Position numbers and translations under genes: made by a program
Source: Pelecanus crispus
Lineage: Eukaryota > Chordata > Aves > Pelecaniformes > Pelecanidae
Direction of reading: 5' to 3'
Assembly (NCBI RefSeq): GCF_030463565.1
Contig: NC_134648.1
Span: 13,061,806 to 13,125,805, forward strand
Length of the DNA stretch: 64,000 nt
Shown: positions 8,801 through 23,599 of the stretch, one piece after another
How the letters are laid out: every line of letters starts with the position of its first letter
Numbering within the stretch: position 1 is the stretch's first letter
The notes under the pieces: model-generated
Seen by the model: the letters and a program-made list of their open reading frames with translations, nothing else
The model's database searches: none
Told to the model about the DNA's origin: nothing

Positions 8801-11800
8801 CGGAATACCAATATACAGAAAATACAAAATCGTCATAATTCTGAATACAAATTCAGGACAGCTGCATACAAAACCGCATTGGACCCTGGGAGACCTCAAT
8901 GGATAAAAAGAGACAAAGGAATGTTACTGGGGTTACAAAATCAACCACTCAGAAACTCGAGGGGGGGGTGGGAAAGGTAGGAATAATGTCCTTTTAATGT
9001 GGTTTGTATGTCGTTTCCTAGGATTTAAAGACACAAAACACAGAAAATTCACTCTCTGACACTTGGATGGGTCTTCAGCAAGATTGGAAACGTCTTTTTA
9101 AATGGTAGACGTGGGGTCTATATACGTTGGGTCTAATGGAATAGTAACTGGAAGGAAGATGAGACATTCTGGCAGAGGATATCTCAGATACTTGTGGATG
9201 CAAAGGAATGACGACTCTTCTTTCTAGAATCTTGACTTCACTTGTGGAAAACTGTGCTTTGGAAAATGGGTTTCATTGAGCTGCTTTTGCCAGATGCCAT
9301 AAATATTAATGCCAGGAGTATTGAGTGTTGTCGGTTGGCAGCATCCCCTTCAGGCTCTGTAGTGGGCTGCATATCGCTTTGATGTGGTTTGGGAACCCTT
9401 GCTCTGTAAGACGGTGGCTACTCTTCCTGCTTACTCTGCTTCACATATTCTGGTATTTTAAAATTCTTTCTGTCTTCTAGTTTGGTTTTCTAGGTTTACC
9501 CTAGAAGAATCTCTGACCTTAGTGTGTCTCTTTCTTTCTCCCTCCTTCCCTCCCTTCTCTCTCATTTAATCTCTGTTTAGCCATTTTTATGTACTCTGTG
9601 TTTTTCTGAGATGAAGCCCTCTTGTCCAGTCATTCTGATTTCTTGTGTTTTTCATCTTTAAATAAATATCAGTTCATCACATAAACACAGAGGCCAGGTT
9701 TTGTTCCTGCTATAAATTTAGGGCCTAAAAGTGTGTTTGCTAGAATTTTAGTTCAGGCAAAAAAAGTCCTTTTCCCCAGACTTATTTCTTAGAAGCAGAA
9801 AAAATATTTGGTGTGAAGTTTTCTGAAATAATTGAGCTACGGACAGATATTAAGCATTGAGACTTAAGATGGTACATTTACTTTGGCTAAGGAAGAAATA
9901 ATTGGAAGTACTTCTAGAATAAGAGGTTAGAGCACCCTTAGTAATGCTTATGGCTGTTAGCTATTTGCGTATTTAAAAAGCATTGCACTCATGTTTCTTA
10001 GTTTCTTATAACTGCACCAGTTGTAGCACAATAAACCTTTTATCTTGATTGCTGTGTTGATAACCTCTTTCACATTTTGAATATGTACATTTAACACATG
10101 TATTTGTGCTTTGGACAAAGAAATGCAGACACTTGTCCTTTTTGGTGACTATTGTTCTATGAACTATAAATATAATTCCTAAGTGGCAGCAAGCATAAAC
10201 TGACCGTATGACTAACAAAATACTCAAGACTTTTTCAAAAGGACAAAGCTGTGATCTTGTCATAAATGAAACTGTAATGGACTTTTAATTCTTGAAATAC
10301 TGTTCAATGGGCATACTGTACTTTTAAAATAACAGTAAATTAGGTAATCTGTGTTTTTTAAATGCTATTACACAGGCTGCTTTTCATAAAAATGCAAATT
10401 GTAATTGCATTAAAAAAAAAGAAAATTAAGCAAGCCACACTGTTTGTTCCTGCAGAGCTGTTTCTTCATGATTAGTCTCTTTTCCCAGAAAAATATATAG
10501 TCGTTTTATGAAGCTTGTGGAGTGACTAAGCTGTAACTGTTCTATATTGTTAGTATATGCTATTTTTAAATGAAGATTAACACAAATCATTCCAGTAGAA
10601 GTTACAGGAGGATTTCAGTTTTCTTTCTTCTTGATTGGGAACTTGTGAAGAGAGAAGTAGGTTTCGTATTTTTTTTTTTTTAAGAACTTAGAATTTCTAA
10701 AAGAAAATTTCAAAGGAAATTGATTATAATTTCCTTTCTAAAACACAGACTTAAACCCACATTTTTTTTCCATATTGTATTGGTAATTTAATCTATTTTT
10801 AGTCTCTTTCAGGTTGTGAGTTCTTAGAACCTTCAGTCTGTGAGAATTTTTTTTCTTCACTGTTTTGTTTAGTGATGGACACAGCTCTCAATACTGAACC
10901 TGTAAGAGCCGGTAGCAGATGCTGATGTGGTTGGTTGAAAATTGTTATTGAATTCATTGTGTCTAGTAAAAGGGTCTGGATTTGCTCCTGATAACCTTTT
11001 CTTTCCCAGCTTTGAAAACTGATAGTACATGCTGGAGATGGCTTTTGTGCAGTTCCGAAGGTCACCGCTCATTTGGTAAAGCAGCGGGTCCTTCTGGAGG
11101 TTCCTGGTGCTGTGACTGGCGTGGTTGCTCATGGGCTTCTAGGCAGAATTTGCTTTTTGTAAAGTAGCTTAGCCTGGGGCCTCTGCCTGAGCAATAGATT
11201 GTGCCTGGCTGCAAGGGAGGAACTAGTTGGAATTCCCTGTTAAGGGAGGGAAGAGCTGCTGCCTGAGCATTGCCTTTGACTTTGGGATTCACCCCACGTT
11301 TCTTAGAAACATGATTAATGAATTACTCTAATTTTACGCTTTTGAGGAGCTACTTGCTTTTGCAAAATAGGAAACTACTTAGTGTGTGTTTCTCATGATC
11401 AGCAAGTTTCAGCAATGGGGGAAGGCACAAAGTTTGTAATGGATGCTTTTAATAGTATTTCCAAAACAGATAAGATAACAAGGAGTATGCACAGCATAAA
11501 ATTATGTTTTCCGTGGTAATAAATAGTCAGAGTTTGGAGTTTGTGTTCAGAAACTCATGCAAGTTCTAAGTGTTCAGAGTGCTGCAGAGAATTAAGTTTC
11601 CTCTCCAGATATTTTATAGTTGCTAAAACTTAAGTGCTTATTTTAAGTAACAAATTCTGGTCCACTTTGCTAAAGTGAGTTAAGATAATGCCTGTGGAAG
11701 TCTCAGATTTGCCCTTTAGCTGGAGGCAACTGCCCCTACAGCAATTTTAGATACTTGTGCCAGTTCCTAGCTAGTTCCACTAATGAGCTGAGGTTTTTGA

Positions 11801-14404
11801 CTCAAGCTGCCAGTAAACATTCTTAAAGCTGAGACACCTGGGTTTGTATTGACATGATTGAGGCATGGGGCACATATTCCCCTTTTCGAGCTCTGAGGGG
11901 CTGATCGTTTCCAGCAGAGAAGCAGCAAAAAAGAGTTAGAATGTCCCAAACCATCTCAGTAGGTTGTGCTAGGACTCTAGTGTCAAAGCTGTGGTGTGTC
12001 AGCTGTGATGGCATTATAATTCAGCAGGACAGCCAAAGCAAGTGTCATGTTTTTTCAGTTACAGGCAAATGAAAAGAAAACAAAACCACAGAGTGCCATG
12101 TGTGTGATTTGGAAATCAAAACTTTTCTTTCAAAAGATTCTATTTCCTGTTTGATTAATCTGCATAAATAATGATACCAGGTTTGCCACTGAGTGTTGAT
12201 TCAAGTAGTGATACTTTTGTAAGGTTGTTGTTTCAGTACTGTGTTTTCCAAATATTTTGTTTAGAGTGTTTATTATGAAGAGAGATGAGAGCATATGTAT
12301 TGAACAAAATATCCTTGTGGAGGCTGTTTTTATTATTTCGTTCTCTTTTGCCACATGGCATCTTTTTGGAAGAGGCAAGGGTCTTACTGAAGCATTTATT
12401 TTTCGTGAGAGAGTGGTCTTGAAATGTATCTAGAAGACACACTTTCTACCTCTCTGACCTTGTGAGACGTTTTTGCATTTAAAAAAAAAAAAAAAAGTTT
12501 GTCTACGTGTTTGCTTGTGGGTTTCTTTTTCTTTTAAGAAAACATGGTCTAGTTTTTTAGTGAATGGCCTGTTTTTAGAAAATTGCAGTTGAAGAACATG
12601 TGGCTTCACTGGTCTAGTCTCTAGACATAGTCATTGATAGTCATAGCTGTTGTCTTGTTAGTAGCCTAGTAGAAGACAGAAGGTAACAATTTACATCCAT
12701 ACTTAATTCTAACAAAAATGAGGATTGTTCCTTATGACAATGAGATAGGATTTTAGAGGAGTAACTCAGAAGACTATTGTTTTCATAATCTGTTGTTTTC
12801 TTGATATTATGCTTACCGTTATTTGAAGTTAGAAAACCCAGAGGTAAGAGTTATAAAAAAGTAATAATAATAATTAAAAAAGAAAAAGTCTTTTGGACTG
12901 GACCATAGTGTATATCTTATGGAAGTGACCTTGGAGATGTTCCCTTTCCCAAAGTTGTGATGGTTAAAGATAGGATGCTGAAAAACAAAGTAAACCTGCG
13001 CAACTTATATCTTCCTTTGTTACAGAGTTGTACGTGTTCTATTTATTCTTGGCCAGTGTGCTGAAAAATATAATAAAGTTTGTGAGTTGCATTGTCTCCC
13101 ATTGCTAACCTCTTTCCTCCTTCCTCTCCCTGTCCCCCCAAAAAATCTGTCATTTTTCTTGTTTCAGGTTTCTTGTAAAACTTAGGTCATGGCTGCTAAT
13201 AAAATACTTTGAAATCCCAAAGCCGAAGCCTCTTGAACTGCAGCATATAGTTCTGAATTAAAAATCAGTTCCTGTTTTATAAAGGCCAATTTTACTCATT
13301 CTTCTTTGGGTTGGAAAAAACCCCCAAGGGTAGATATTTCAACAGCAGCCCCAAAAGGACAAGCATATGGCTTCTGTGAAAAATCTGATACAGAGGTGTC
13401 TAACTTTTTAAAAAATCCCCATATGAAGTCTGGGAATGAGCAGTAGTTATTGAGCAGTAGGAATCCCTAACTATTTACTGTCTAAATCTGGTACGTACTC
13501 CCTGCCTAATATTAACTGTGCTTTCTAAAGGTTCAGAAATAGATTTGCAGAGACCAAAACATAAGCTTCTATATTTTATTAGATTTACTCTATTTATGGT
13601 TTTATGAAGGTTCTGAATCTCTTTTTATTCTTATGTATTTGACAGTTACCAAGAAGAGATTTGGACTACAGTGATCTTAATATAGTTGTACAAAGCATCA
13701 TAAGCTTTTTACAGTTTTTACAGCAGATGGACAAAGTTTTTGTTAACATTGTCTTGCCAATCTTAATTTTCAGCAAATTTTCATATCTGGGGCTTTTTAA
13801 AGAATCTAAGCTGTTGCTGGTTGAATGGTAAGAGTCTCAAGAGTAGATTAAAGGATAGAGGGAAGTGGTCACTATTCACAGGCAAAGTTGGTAGCATGGA
13901 CTCCCAAAGTTAATTTTGCAGACTTTTTTTGTTCAACTTGCAAATATCTCATAAAAAGAGTGGTGGAATGGTTAGGGGATGAGACTTTCAGATGATTTTA
14001 AAAAAAAAGAAATCATTCGGCATAGCTGAATCTAAAGGTTATGGTGAAGGCTCCAGAAAGAGCTTATGATACTGAGTGACTAGATGTTAAAATTTTGCAT
14101 GAAATGTAGTATTGATAAATACAAACTAAGGTACAAGCAGTGGTGCGAAAAGATGGTCCTAACATACATTCACAACAATGATCTCTAATTTAGCTATTGT
14201 CACTTAATGAAAAAGTTCTTGGACTTTGTTGGAACAGTTCTCTGTAAACATCAGCTTAGTATCTGGTGATAATGGCAACAGTAAACTCGGAAATAAACAG
14301 TATGGAATTGTGGAAAAAAGCAAGCCACCAGAAGACATTGTGGTGTTGGGCCTTGCAACGTAGGGGGCAAGAATGTATTAAATGAATCTTAGAGGTCCTG
14401 TTCC
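2871..14404. other. Intronic sequence, no gene or recognisable mobile element
   Basis: This is AT-rich sequence of unique appearance. It holds a T24 run (5670-5693), a polypyrimidine stretch near 9522-9563, and an A16 run (12481-12496). Short open frames occur on both strands, all of chance length. A few minus-strand frames around 10799-11292 are slightly more coding-like but match nothing I know. Confidence 0.6.
5670..5693 (+). repeat. Poly-T run (T24)
   Basis: Twenty-four consecutive T follow a CCCACCCCACCC stretch and lead into TTTGTTTTGTT-like sequence. It is a simple homopolymer, with no retroposon body recognised on either side. Confidence 0.9.
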
Positions 14405-15050
14405 ACCCTGGTTTCTATAGTCCTGAATCTTAAGAAAAACTGAGCAGGACCTCCGGGGATCACCTGGTCCATTCTTCTCCCCCAGGGCACAATTAGCTGT
14501 AGCCTTTGCTGGTCGGGGTGGATGTTTAACTCATTCTTAAAAACCTTCAATAACAGCACTTTCACAACCTGCTTCTCTGTCTGACTTTTAGAAAGGTTTT
14601 CATAGTGTTTGACTCAAGTGGGTTTTGGTACAGTTTTAAGCCTGTCATTACTATTCTCCTTGAAGTGTGGTGACCAAACTGGATGTAGTAGCTTACATGA
14701 AATCTTACCAAAACTAAGAGTGAGACTGTTATTTGCTGGTTTTGCAGGCAGTTCCATGTGCAGATATCACTGTGATTTTTTTAATTTTTTTTTTTTTTCT
14801 TCTTGTTTCTCAACATCACAACACTGAGGGTCACTTTGTGGTCTACATTAACCTTTACATACATCCCTTTTAACCAAACTGATAACTATTTGGCTATCCC
14901 AATCAGCTGTTCTGACCTAACTGCAGCTCTGCAGTTCTCCTTAGTCATACTCTAATGTTTTTTCATAACTTTTTCCAGTCTTTCAAGATCACTTTGAATT
15001 CTTATCTTGTCCTCTAATGTGCTTATTATCTGCATTTTCTGAAAGTAATT
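14405..15050 (-). mobile_element. Old decayed CR1/L3-like LINE relic, antisense
   Basis: On the + strand this reads like the reverse complement of an old CR1-type LINE. Phrases about a 'cacctggtcca' block, 'tttgctggtcggggtgga', 'ttcttaaaaacctt', 'cactttcacaacctgcttctctg', and later 'tttcaagatcactttgaattc' and 'cttgtcctctaatgtgctt' occur in the order I know from CR1 copies inserted in reverse. The element would thus be on the minus strand. It is much mutated and has no open frame. The edges are approximate, and a T-rich stretch near 14779-14800 may interrupt it. Confidence 0.5.
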
Positions 15051-18000
15051 AATAATTTATAAAATACTTGTGTGTGTATGCATATGCTTTTATATATATA
15101 AAAACGAACAACTTCAGTTATGTTTTGTGTTTCAGCCTGCAGTGACTTTAATCAAAAAGAAAACAAAAAACACCCCAAAACAAAAACTGAGCATTGAACC
15201 CCATAATGACTCACATGTCATAGCTGGAGATAGAATGAATGCTGCTGTAAATATGATTGAATGTGTGTAGTGAGTAAATTTGCAGAAAGTATATTCAGTT
15301 GATGTTCCTAGGCATATTAAATTTGAGGTGCTTTGTGGTATATATAAATAGGGCTATATTTTAAGAGTCAGGGTACTTGGAGAAACAAGTTAGCAAATTA
15401 TTTCATAAACAACAGAACTAGTGACATCTTTCTGCACACTTTTGTCTTTTGTCTTGAATGTCCCTAGTAGTGCTGCTACTGGACAAGCAACAGGGTGTCT
15501 TGCATACTAACTTTTTTTCAAATCAGGGTCACTGACAATATTTATTTTGGTTAAAGGCAGTTGATCACATAAACCTTGCTTCTGTAGGAAACCTATCTGA
15601 AAGTAGCATTCTTACTTGCAAGAACATGATTTACTGTCACTTAAAAGAATATCTGCTTTCCTTTGTAATAGACACATTATAGTATGCTCCAGGTAATATT
15701 CTGAGCCTGCCACAACCTCAGAAGGGAGAGATTATGTTCTATTAATTTATTATAGCCTCGTAGTCAAGTGGCATTTAGTTGTTTGCTAGGACATGGATGC
15801 AGCTCTATTTTCTTCAGTTACACTCTGATTTCAAACATTCAGTTCCTTCAGTTTCTTACAATTGCAAAGTATGGATTGAGCATTTTTTTTCAATTGATAT
15901 TTTTACTGCTAATGTTGCATGCACCGGAAATGGATTTTGACGTGTAAAATCCTGGCAGTGTAGCTTATTTATGGAGTGGGAGATGGCAGTAAGGAAATAG
16001 GTGACTTAGCACGTAAGCAGAGAATCATACTTTATTCTTGCACTACAGTTTTAAAAGAATTACCTAAAAACCTGAAAGAACGTTCTCATTGTTTAAAATT
16101 GCAAATTGATGTTTATTTTAGGCCTTTCTATTTGTTGATGTTTTTGCGTTTTAGTCACCTAAGTATTTAACAGCATTTACAGTACTTGTTTAAGTATGCT
16201 TAGAGATCAGGTGAGATAATGTTATGCTACATGGACAAAATATAATTCATGTGATGCAAAGTTCAGCTTTAGTGAAGAACTGACTACTAGTGTTAGAAGA
16301 AATACAAATACACAGTAATGCTTCTGATGTTTCAAAGTTCATGTGTGTAGATTTAAAATAAATTTGGATGCAACATACTATTTTTCAGCATATCTTATAA
16401 AGGAGTACATTCTTTGTGTTGATCTCCACTTAAATTAAGTCACTCTGGCAGCTGCATTCTTAGGGGGAGGAGGGAATGAAATAAACTGTTAACCTTTGAA
16501 AGCCAGAACACAAACAAATAGTGTTTAACTTGTGGACATTTGTGGATGTTTCAAACAATGGTGTTAATTTTGATTGCCTTTTTGAAGTAGACCCATTCTT
16601 TTTGTTCTTGGTTCAGAAGCTAAACATACCGTTTGGAACTTTTCTGCAGCTGTGAAGAACAAAGTTTGTCATGCAGTAGGTTAGTAAGATGACATCATGG
16701 GATGATTTTGACTACCGTGGCAATCTGCTTGCATTCGCCCTTGTGTAAGCGTGATCACTGGCATGTATTTGTTTCCATTTGGTTTAAATCAAGTAAACAT
16801 TGATGGAATTGCATTCAGTGGCTATTTACTTGATCCCATTGTTCTGGGCTATTGTTATTTTGACCTGAAAATCATTCTACTCAATTTCTGTTCCAGTTTG
16901 TCCTCCTAAAAGGTGCTCCAGGTAAGTCCTCTTATCTTTAGATAGCAGAGCATTCCTATAAGGCTGTGTCGGGCTGTCGGTGGGTAACTGTGGGATGTTT
17001 GAATGGTGACACACCAGTTCTTTGAAATTCCAGCATGGCACAAGGCCAATAACTGCGGAGCCTTGCTCATGCCCTGCCACATCCCTGGCTTATGGAGTAC
17101 TGGAGAATGCAGAGCAAAATGTGTCTAAGCACTCGGGGCCAAACTCTCTTGGGATCATCTTATATTGCTTTACAGTACTGGCTTGCATGTACTTGTGTGG
17201 GGTTTAGCTCGTAGAAACGATGACCAGCCTGAACATTGGCATTAATGCCATTCTGGCAGGTGGGTAAGGAGCTAATTTTTGCTAAATACATATGGGCAAT
17301 AAGATATGCTCACACTTACTGGAAACTCTTTGTTTTTGATGTCTTTTTAGTCTGTAGTCAGTCCAGACAAAATATTTGGCCTACCAGGATATGTGAATCA
17401 TTCTTCTTTGTAGGGCTTCATTTATCATCTGTGTTCTGAAACTGTTTTGTATGAGGGAAATATTGAATGTGCTCAGATATTTTATTGTTAATGTGCGTTT
17501 TTACAGCTGTTATGTAAAAATCATGCTTTGGTAAGATCAAAATATTATTTAATTGTTTTAGTCTATTGGAACCACAGGAAATACACAGGGTGAGAAACTC
17601 CCAAATGACTCGTCACTTCTCATTATCTGTAGGTGAGCAATGGCATGCAGACTTAAAAAAAATCCACAAAAACCCAAAGCTTAGCAGCTGGTTAGTTCTG
17701 GGAAAAAAAGAGAAGAAAAACTGCTCCTTCATCCTTTATGCATTGCTGGTACTTGCTCTTTGAGTAGAAAAAATGCTTTAAAATTTCCTTTATCAATGCA
17801 AAAATATATGTACAGTACAAAATTGATGTTAAGGATTGAGTGAACAGATTGACTTGTATTGTGTTTTTTTTTTTTCTTTGTGGTCTGGTGTTAAAAGATA
17901 CTAAAGGTATATGCGTGTGAATGCAAGTGAGGAGGGCACTGTCTGAAATTCTATATGGACTTTCAATGTGCATCTCATTACCTGAAGGAATGCGGGAGTT

Positions 18001-21000
18001 GCTGTGAAGTTGAGGGGAAAATAATGTTCTAGTAGGCAGTTGAGATGACCTTTCCAGTCACAAAATGCTGTAAGTTTTGAAGAAATTTTAAATTAAGTAT
18101 GCTGTCAGGAAGTTTGATGACGTGTGATATGTATGAATGATGTCTGCTGGGGTGTGAGTGTGTATAGCTCCCTGTTCCAGTTCCTCTCAGTAAAGGAGTG
18201 TGGCTCTGTAAATGCTTAGAGGCAGGAAGCATTATAGAAAAATGGTATTTTAAATAACAATAAGGAATGAAAAAAGGCACTGAAAGAGGAGCTGAGAGAT
18301 TATAAACATTGTCTTTTAGAGAACAAGTCTGCAGTGTACAGAGGAAGAATCCCGTGAAAGTAGTGGAGACGTAACTGAGGGACTTGGAAGTTGAGGCGGC
18401 TTCTTATCACAGAGGATTGAAAAGTAGATCAGGAGGAAGTGAATTTCAGAGTAAACACCTTGCATGTTGAGGTGTGCTCAATTCTATTTACAGATTGGAG
18501 TTTATATGTAGGTAGCTTGAGCAAGCCACGAAACAGGAATTTGCGGTGAGAATTTGCAGTGATGTGTGATATGGAACTACAGATAAACACTTGATTTAAG
18601 GCTAATGTGAGGCAGTTGGAGAAATGAGTTGCATGCCTTCTCTGCAGCACTGTCACAGTGTGGGCTGTCAAAAAGGCCCGTATGAGGATGATTCTGTCTT
18701 TATGGATTTCAGACTTGAGGAGGATTATTTTGATTTGGGACAGATGAAAGAGAGATGTGTCTGAAGATACTGCTTTCGAAACAAGAAAGTGAAGACAGAA
18801 GGGATTTATCTATCTCTACCACCTGAACTATGTTGCAGTTCATAGGCACAGTGTTGAAAATTTCAAATGAGCTGGCTTGATCACATATTGCAAGAATGTC
18901 TTGAACTTAGAGATGTTAATTTTTAACATAGTTGGCAAATGCTGTTCTAAAGTAATTTTAAATTTTTGGAGGTCATGATAATTCCCTAGCTCTAGAGTCA
19001 CAGTGTGTCCAGTGTAAAGCACCGTTAAGCTACACTGATGTTGCAATTTAGCAGGAAATGTTGGTCTTTCAAATAAGTTTTGGGTCAAGTATGTATTTCC
19101 TTTGATTCCAAGCAAGTTCTTTTTACTAAAGATCAATGTGTTTTTTGATGTTATGGAAATACTTCTCTTATTGGTCAACTACCCAACCTGGAAATGCTTT
19201 TAGAAGTGATGATTGTTTTCCTTGAATGTGCGTCATACCAACTTTAGCAAGTTACACTTTGCTGTTTCTGTAGAATATCTTCCTGGTATTGAAAACAACA
19301 AACCACACTACATCTAAAGTTAAAGTAGACCTAAAACTTTGTTAATCTTCCTTCACCTTTAAAATTTTAGAAAGTACATTACCTTCTGTATAAAATATGT
19401 CACTTATGAAGGGTTCTTCTATTTATCGTAAAGCAGGATGCACATGGTAAAGCACACTCATTTTGGCTCCTCATTTCTTGGCTTGAAGAAGGGACTGCTT
19501 TTTTGCTGCTGTATCTTTTACACAGATGTGCATTTTATTTCTTGCTTAATTTTACTGTAACCCTTCACGTGCGCATTTGATGACAAAGAAGTAGCGGGAC
19601 ATCCTTTACAAAGCATTGGGATACTTTACTGTGTACCAAATCATCACTTTGAATTCTGGGAAAAAAAAAAAAAAGTGTAATGAAACAGCTGAGATCCAAA
19701 CATGTCAGAATTGAGCTTGAGAATAAACATTCTGCATTTTCAGCTGCTCTGTGCAAGATAGGCTTTTGGAACATGAAATTCATTCATTAACCAGACATGA
19801 AGCCCAAATCCTCACGTTCAGGGAAAAAACACTGCTCTGTCACAACAGAACTTGTCATTCTAATATGGAGAGGTCTGTAGAGCTTGTCAACGCAGCCGAA
19901 GGCAAATTCTGTTCTGTCAATGGGATGGTACAGTGAAACAGTTGAAGGAACCTGTGTTGGAGGATTTGTCTGCCTAGGGTCTCCACTGTGGGAGTTGCCA
20001 TGTGGGGGATAACAGTCTGCACGGGTAAGGGTGTCTTATCCTTAATTAAAAATTCCCTTTTTGAAAAAGTATAAGAAAATATTTGTGCGATAGTACCCGT
20101 AGCATTTTCTGAGGTAACCATTCTTTAAGAAATATGTTTCCCCTGTTGGATACTTCTGAAATAATATCCTTATTAAGTGCCTTCCTCTTAGTACATTACT
20201 ACAGTAGTGTCAACAAATTTAGTTTTGGCTAAAGATTTACAGTTTAAAAGATCAGTGGAAAAACAAAACCAAAATGCCTTCCACCAAAACCAGATATTCT
20301 TTTTAGCAGCATCTTTCCCTTGCCCTTGTCCCCCACCAACAGAGTTCAGACTTTTCATGGGTGTACCTCACCTAGCTCTTTTGCTTGAACTTGTGAAATC
20401 TAACTTCAGTTTTCAAATTGCAACAAGTGATTTGGTATATGGATAGTCACTGCTCCTCATATAGTCTATACATGACATCTAGATTTTGAAATATTCTTAG
20501 ATTTAAGATTTTTTTTTTCAGCCTTCTGTTTAAGATTTATATGCTAGTGAACTCAGTGACTATTTCTTTGTCTGAGACTTTCCTCAGACTTCATGCTTTA
20601 TAGTTTTTGCAGCAGTTCTCTTTAAACATCTTTAGAATTGTGAACTCAGGCTAAACTTGATTTTCAATATCCAGTTGTTGTTGGATATTCTTCATGGGCA
20701 GCCTGAGGATACAGTAGTTATTCTTTCCAAACACATTAGTTAAGAAGAGATAAAGTAACAGGTTAAACAGTTACTTATTTGCTACTAGCTTGCAGTTCTG
20801 CAGGTGTCTTCCCTCCAGTTAGACAATGTGCATGAGAAAACATAAACTTTCTTTTTTTGGGGGTCCTTGCAGATTCTTAATGCAATGGTTGGGTTGAGCT
20901 TTGCTATCTATTGCCTCATAACTTTTTCTCTGAATGAGACAGTAACAGTGTCTTCTAGATGGCAGCTCTGTGGTCTCTGCTGAGAGAAGAATATGCTACA

Positions 21001-22352
21001 GACACTGATGCATTAGTGTCATTGCAGCAGTTGCATTCATATCTTTATGCTTCTAGGTTATTCTTGGCCTAGTGCAGATGTGCAAGTGTAGACACCTTTC
21101 TTCACTGTATAATCCAAGTTTGTCATACATTGATAGCAAACGGAATTGTAGCTTCCTCACCTGTTCAGTTCAGACTAAGGCAGCATGCTTCTCATGTTTT
21201 TCAGTAGATGTAGGAGTGTTGTACCAGTGTAACACAAAATGTTTGCCTAAGCTGTTTTATCAGATGGTTTATCACATAGTACAAGTAAATTACCTCATTT
21301 AGAAGAAGAAAGCTTTGAGGGGAAGCAGAGGTACTGTGCCCATAGTTGTGCATTTATGAGTTCAGCATTGTCACATTGACTCCCTCTCCCACACTCTTTG
21401 CGTGGTATTAAGAATAAATAATCCCTGTATCTTTCCCAAGACATAAGCTTTCCAGAAAGACCTGGAAAATTTTGAGTAAAATTATGATCAGTTGATGCTC
21501 TACCTATAAACATGCAACTCTGAGGTAGCAGATGTATGTGGAATGTATATGCAGTGCCAAAGAGATTATGTAGCAATTCCAGGTCTACACTGGAAGTGTG
21601 TTGCTACAAATGAGGATTTTGGGGTAGAAGGGGAGGTTGGTGTGAGTATTCAGAGTTGCTGTGGTGGGTTCTGCCTCTGTGTCGTCTGATGCTCCAAGTA
21701 GGATGGTGTGAAGCTGGGCATTTATGCTGCCGAAATACAGGTTGTATGGTTATGGGCATATTCTAGGTCCATTATTTCTGTCTGTATGTAGGGCTGCCTT
21801 ATTAGATCTTGCAACACTGATCAGATGTTCTGTCCTAGTGTTGAACATAACAGGAGTGGCTTTGGCCTCTTCAGTTTAAGCTGAAGGCCATAATTAAACT
21901 TTTTTCAACAATTGTTCTGTTTGGTTATGTTCTGGTTTGAGTCGTGAAGGAGTTGCCTTTTTCATTTATTCTGATTGACACAATAGGGTTGGGGTCTGAC
22001 AGGATTAGTAAGGCAAGAAGATTTCTGGAGATACATTCAGGAAAGGGATTTCCACTCCTGCCCCGGGGCGGGAAAGATGCTTATAAAAATAAGCCAGGAT
22101 CCAGACACTTAGCACAACATTTTGATTTCCTTTTAAATTGAGAGTAGGTATCCTATTAAGTTCACAACTTACTTTTCAGTTTTATATAGCAATTCTTGTA
22201 CCTGCATCAGAAAAATTGGATATTTGCCATTTTATTTACCTGTAGTAAGATTTGTTTTTTCCAAATTGATGGCTAAACATTCTAATTTTTCTGTTAATGC
22301 AAAGCCTTGGGGTTTTTTAATTTTGAAAGTGGATTTTTAAGTTTGAAAGTTC

Positions 22353-22376
22353 TGAAGTTTGAGTACTCAAACTTCA
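22353..22376. repeat. Perfect 24-bp palindrome
   Basis: The sequence from 22353 to 22376 equals its own reverse complement, centred on GTAC (22363-22366), with arms TGAAGTTTGA. It is preceded by AAGTTTGAAAGTT (22340-22352), which partly repeats the arm. No function is apparent. Confidence 0.9.
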
Positions 22377-23599
22377 AGTAAATTCTTTTCTCCTCTGTTT
22401 TTCAGTTGACAATAAACTTAATAAAAAAGTCCAAGAGGCTAAATAAATGATGACAGGTACAGCTATGGGATAAGGGTAGTAGGATGACGAGTGCAAACCC
22501 TGTAACTCCTTTTTGTAAACTTCTATTAAAACATGTAGTTATTAAGTAATAGAAGTCCTCAGAGGCCTAGTGTACGAGATATGCATACAACACTTGAAAG
22601 TCATGGTGACGCCAAACAATATTGGAAATTCCTATTAACATTTAAAACTGCATTCATTGTATGACTGGACACAGAATATACTATAAAGCCAGTGATACTG
22701 TTTCATGACTGCTGACTTTCCAATGTATTACCTGTTGAGATTTCTGAAAAACAGCTCCTGTTGAAAGACTTGATGTTTTTACCAGCTGATTAATCAATTA
22801 TTTCTATATGACTGTTTTGCTAATACAAGAGAATGACAACAAGTTACAAGTGTTAGGCAGTAGCAAGTCTGCATCTCCTCTGTCTGCAGCTCTTCTCAAT
22901 AATTTCTAAATATTTTAATTTTTGTTAGAAAGCATTAAGTAACTTGCCTCAGCTGCCACTTGAACAAAAATCAAGCCCAAAAAGCCAACCCTGGTAAGTT
23001 ACACAAAACCAAGGGAAACCTGGAGGGCAAACAAATAAACAAACACCGCCACAAAAAAACACAACCAAACAAACCTCCCCCCCCAAACCACCACCAACAA
23101 AAAACTGAAATAATAAAAAAAAAACAAACCAGAAATCACTTCTTTCATTTTCTTTATATGTTTTCTATAGAAGTTTGGGGCCTTCAGATCCACAAGTGGA
23201 TTCTGTCATTTAATTTATTTAAGTGATGGATAATAACAGGTTTTATAGTGTATATGGTCTGCCACTTGAGGGAGGTAATACATAGAAAGTACGAAGATGA
23301 AAAGGTAAGACCTGCTTCTGCCACACAAGAGGTTTTTTACCTCTCTGCCAGGAAGACGTTTTTGCTAAATCATGTCAACCCTCTGTATGGTTGAAATATT
23401 GTTCAGTGGTAGGGCAGTGAGGTGCAAAGCATTGACTCTTGTTCAACTTCTCTTCTGCAAACTGGTGGTGCTCTAACTGAAGCATAATGAAAGTATGTGG
23501 CTCACTTGGTTCTATGTACTGTGCATATAAATTAAAATGCTTCTGCATTTCCAGTTTCCAGGATGGGGGAGGAACAAAACAGTAGAGACAATATCTTGA

